DNA of 8,024 nt from Actinomycetes bacterium. GTDB lineage: Bacteria; Actinomycetota; Acidimicrobiia; Acidimicrobiales; RAAP-2. Below are positions 7,035-8,024 of this stretch, in pieces; positions within the stretch are counted from its first letter, which is position 1, and each line of letters starts with the position of its first letter. The DNA lies in NCBI GenBank assembly GCA_021850345.1, contig JAJZMN010000168.1:1-8024 (forward strand), read 5' to 3'. Under the pieces are notes generated by a model. The model saw nothing but the letters and a program-made list of their open reading frames with translations, was not told where the DNA came from and searched no databases. A program made the translations under genes and the position numbers.

Positions 7035-7041
7035 CGAGCCG

Positions 7042-7047
7042 CTCCTT
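7042..7047 (-). promoter_or_regulatory. Ribosome binding site of the SCP2 gene
   Basis: On the minus strand AAGGAG lies 7 bases before the ATG. The surrounding ctgaagga (plus-strand 7043-7050) recurs immediately upstream at 7053-7060, next to the 9-bp repeat array. Confidence 0.8.
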
Positions 7048-7060
7048 CAGTTTCCTTCAG

Positions 7061-7092
7061 TGCTCTCAGTGCTCTCAGTGCTCTCAGTGCTC
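7061..7092. repeat. 9-bp tandem repeat in the SCP2 leader
   Basis: Three exact copies of tgctctcag (7061-7069, 7070-7078 and 7079-7087) are followed by a partial fourth (tgctc, 7088-7092). Two related tccttcag blocks (7043-7050 and 7053-7060) lie on the SCP2 side. In the minus strand the array reads as repeated CTGAGAGCA just upstream of the ribosome binding site. Confidence 0.9.
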
Positions 7093-7184
7093 CGGGCGTC
7101 CGCCGGGCGCCCGCACCGAGCCGCCGTTGATGTCGCCGCCAGAGGTTATGGCGCGTGCGGGCGAGCCGGACGCGGTGTCGTCGG

Positions 7185-7190
7185 TAGAGT
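7185..7190 (+). promoter_or_regulatory. -10 element of a probable leaderless promoter
   Basis: TAGAGT fits the TANNNT -10 consensus and ends 7 bases before GTG 7198, the spacing at which actinobacterial leaderless transcripts begin on the start codon itself. No Shine-Dalgarno precedes the GTG, which agrees with this. No good -35 is visible, which is common for such promoters. Confidence 0.55.
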
Positions 7191-7197
7191 CCCGGGG

Positions 7198-7962
7198 GTG
7201 CCTGCCTCGATCATGCCCGGCGCGGAGCCCTTCTCCGCTGCAGGTGGGCCCGAAGGGGCGCTGCTCGTCCACGGGTTCGGCGGGAGCCCGTTCGGGATGC
7301 GGCGCACCGCGGCCCGACTCGCCGCCGCCGGGCTGACCGTGGAGGCTCCGCTCTTGCCCGGCCACGGGACGGCCCTCGAGGACCTCGTGCCGCTCGGTTG
7401 GTCCGACTGGTCCTGCGCGGCGGAGGCGATCTTGGTGAGTCTCCAGGTCCGCTGCCCGAGGGTCGCCGTCGTCGGGCATTCCATGGGAGGCACCATCGCC
7501 TGCTGGCTTGCCCAGCGCCATCCGGAGATCCGGGGCATCGCGGTCGTCAACCCTCTGGTGCAGCCCTTCGACGACGAGCTCCGCTCCGGCGCCCGGGCGC
7601 TCCTCGAGGCGGGCACCGCCATATGGCCCGGCCAGACCCCGGACACCGCGGATCCGACCGTCACCTTCCCCACCTACGAGGGCACGCCGCTCGCGCCGTT
7701 CCTCTCACTCAACGAGGCGGCGGACGAGGTCGCGCAGGGGCTCCACCGCATCGCCTGCCCGGTGCTGCTCATCTCGAGCAGGCAGGACCATGTGGTGCCT
7801 CCGCACAACGGCGATCTCCTCGTCTCGTCGGTCGCCGGGCCGTCTGAGCGCATATGGCTCGAACGGAGCTACCACAATGCGATGGTGGACTACGACCACG
7901 AGGAAGTCGAAAAGCGCATCGAGGAGTTCGTCGTCTCGGTGACCGCCGCGGAGTCTCGGTGA
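7198..7962 (+). CDS. Alpha/beta-hydrolase, carboxylesterase / monoacylglycerol lipase type
   Basis: This is a 254-residue serine hydrolase resembling the small Est30-type carboxylesterases. Motifs: oxyanion-hole HGFGG at 25-29, PLLPGHG at 51-57, nucleophile elbow GHSMGG with Ser95, acid Asp197 in SRQDHVVP and His226 in RSYHNAM, so the triad is complete. No signal peptide is visible, so it is probably cytoplasmic, cleaving short- or medium-chain acyl esters or monoacylglycerols; the substrate is unknown. GTG 7198 is chosen because of the leaderless -10 just upstream; ATG 7213 is the alternative and would remove five residues. Longer in-frame extensions would run through the 9-bp array and antisense to the SCP2 gene. 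The last codons and the stop lie inside a 12-mer repeat array, and the stop is created by the second copy being read in another frame. Confidence 0.92.
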   Translation: MPASIMPGAEPFSAAGGPEGALLVHGFGGSPFGMRRTAARLAAAGLTVEAPLLPGHGTALEDLVPLGWSDWSCAAEAILVSLQVRCPRVAVVGHSMGGTIACWLAQRHPEIRGIAVVNPLVQPFDDELRSGARALLEAGTAIWPGQTPDTADPTVTFPTYEGTPLAPFLSLNEAADEVAQGLHRIACPVLLISSRQDHVVPPHNGDLLVSSVAGPSERIWLERSYHNAMVDYDHEEVEKRIEEFVVSVTAAESR

Positions 7963-7999
7963 CCGCAGTCTCGGTGACCGCCGCGCAGTCTCGGTGACC
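7933..7999 (+). repeat. 12-mer repeat array at the esterase 3' end
   Basis: GTCTCGGTGACC occurs exactly four times, at 7933, 7953, 7968 and 7988 (spacings 20, 15, 20), separated by gccgcg-like spacers. Copy 1 encodes VSVT in the esterase. Copy 2, shifted by two bases, supplies the stop codon. Copies 3 and 4 are intergenic. Each copy holds the near-palindrome GGTGACC. Confidence 0.9.
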
Positions 8000-8012
8000 A
8001 CACGGGAATCTC

Positions 8013-8024
8013 AGGAGTGGACAT
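8013..8024 (+). promoter_or_regulatory. Ribosome binding site and start of a probable next gene
   Basis: AGGAG at 8013-8017 is followed by a 5-base spacer and then 'at' at the very end of the window, which would be the first two bases of an ATG. The next gene probably starts here on the plus strand, 60 bases past the esterase stop and possibly in its transcription unit. Nothing of its product can be seen. Confidence 0.5.

Noticed and set aside
6814..7197. N-terminal extension of the esterase
   Set aside because: It would run antisense through the SCP2 gene and the 9-bp array; the hydrolase fold begins after 7198.
1..8024. A new defence island or mobile element
   Set aside because: SbcCD is a housekeeping repair pair here, and no transposase, integrase, toxin-antitoxin, attachment site or phage gene is seen. 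All genes fit known families, and base composition looks uniform by eye.

Overview
The window is GC-rich, densely coding bacterial DNA. Strong third-position G/C preference, GTG starts, a probable leaderless promoter, and the mix of an HSD17B4-type dehydrogenase with a stand-alone SCP2 protein all point to an actinobacterium. A lineage such as Acidimicrobiia is a guess; nothing here fixes the taxon. There are no RNA genes, insertion sequences, integrases, CRISPR repeats or phage genes. Six protein-coding genes fill almost all of it, and no stretch over 300 bases lacks a gene.

Layout, left to right. (1) 1-4332, plus strand: sbcD (only the first two bases of its start codon lie outside) and sbcC, joined by an ATGA overlap. 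Together they encode the SbcCD (Mre11-Rad50 type) nuclease that processes hairpins and blocked DNA ends. (2) 4317-5441, minus strand: an RhtA/EamA-type ten-helix exporter whose 3' end runs through two minisatellites and overlaps the end of sbcC tail to tail by 16 bp. (3) 5442-5683: a 242-bp divergent intergenic region with a 13/14-bp tandem array next to the exporter start, and a small dyad plus a good ribosome binding site before the next gene. (4) 5684-6595, plus strand: an SDR dehydrogenase of the (3R)-hydroxyacyl-CoA / 17-beta-HSD4 type. (5) 6630-7034, minus strand: a small SCP2 sterol-carrier-like protein, convergent with the SDR. (6) 7035-7197: a 163-bp divergent intergenic region with a 9-bp tandem repeat and a probable leaderless promoter. 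(7) 7198-7962, plus strand: an alpha/beta-hydrolase (carboxylesterase / monoacylglycerol-lipase type), followed by a 12-mer repeat array. The window closes on a Shine-Dalgarno sequence and the first two bases of a likely next start codon.

Functionally there are two themes: DNA-end repair (SbcCD), and lipid or acyl-CoA metabolism (SDR, SCP2, esterase) with a separate exporter between them. I do not see a new multi-gene defence or biosynthetic system. The signal the gene list does not explain is the number of short tandem arrays: six unrelated units in 8 kb, five at gene ends or in intergenic gaps and one inside the SbcC coiled coil. Several have visibly altered the coding sequence: a repeat-built tail on the exporter, a stop codon inside a repeat in the esterase, and the sbcC stop inside a repeat.
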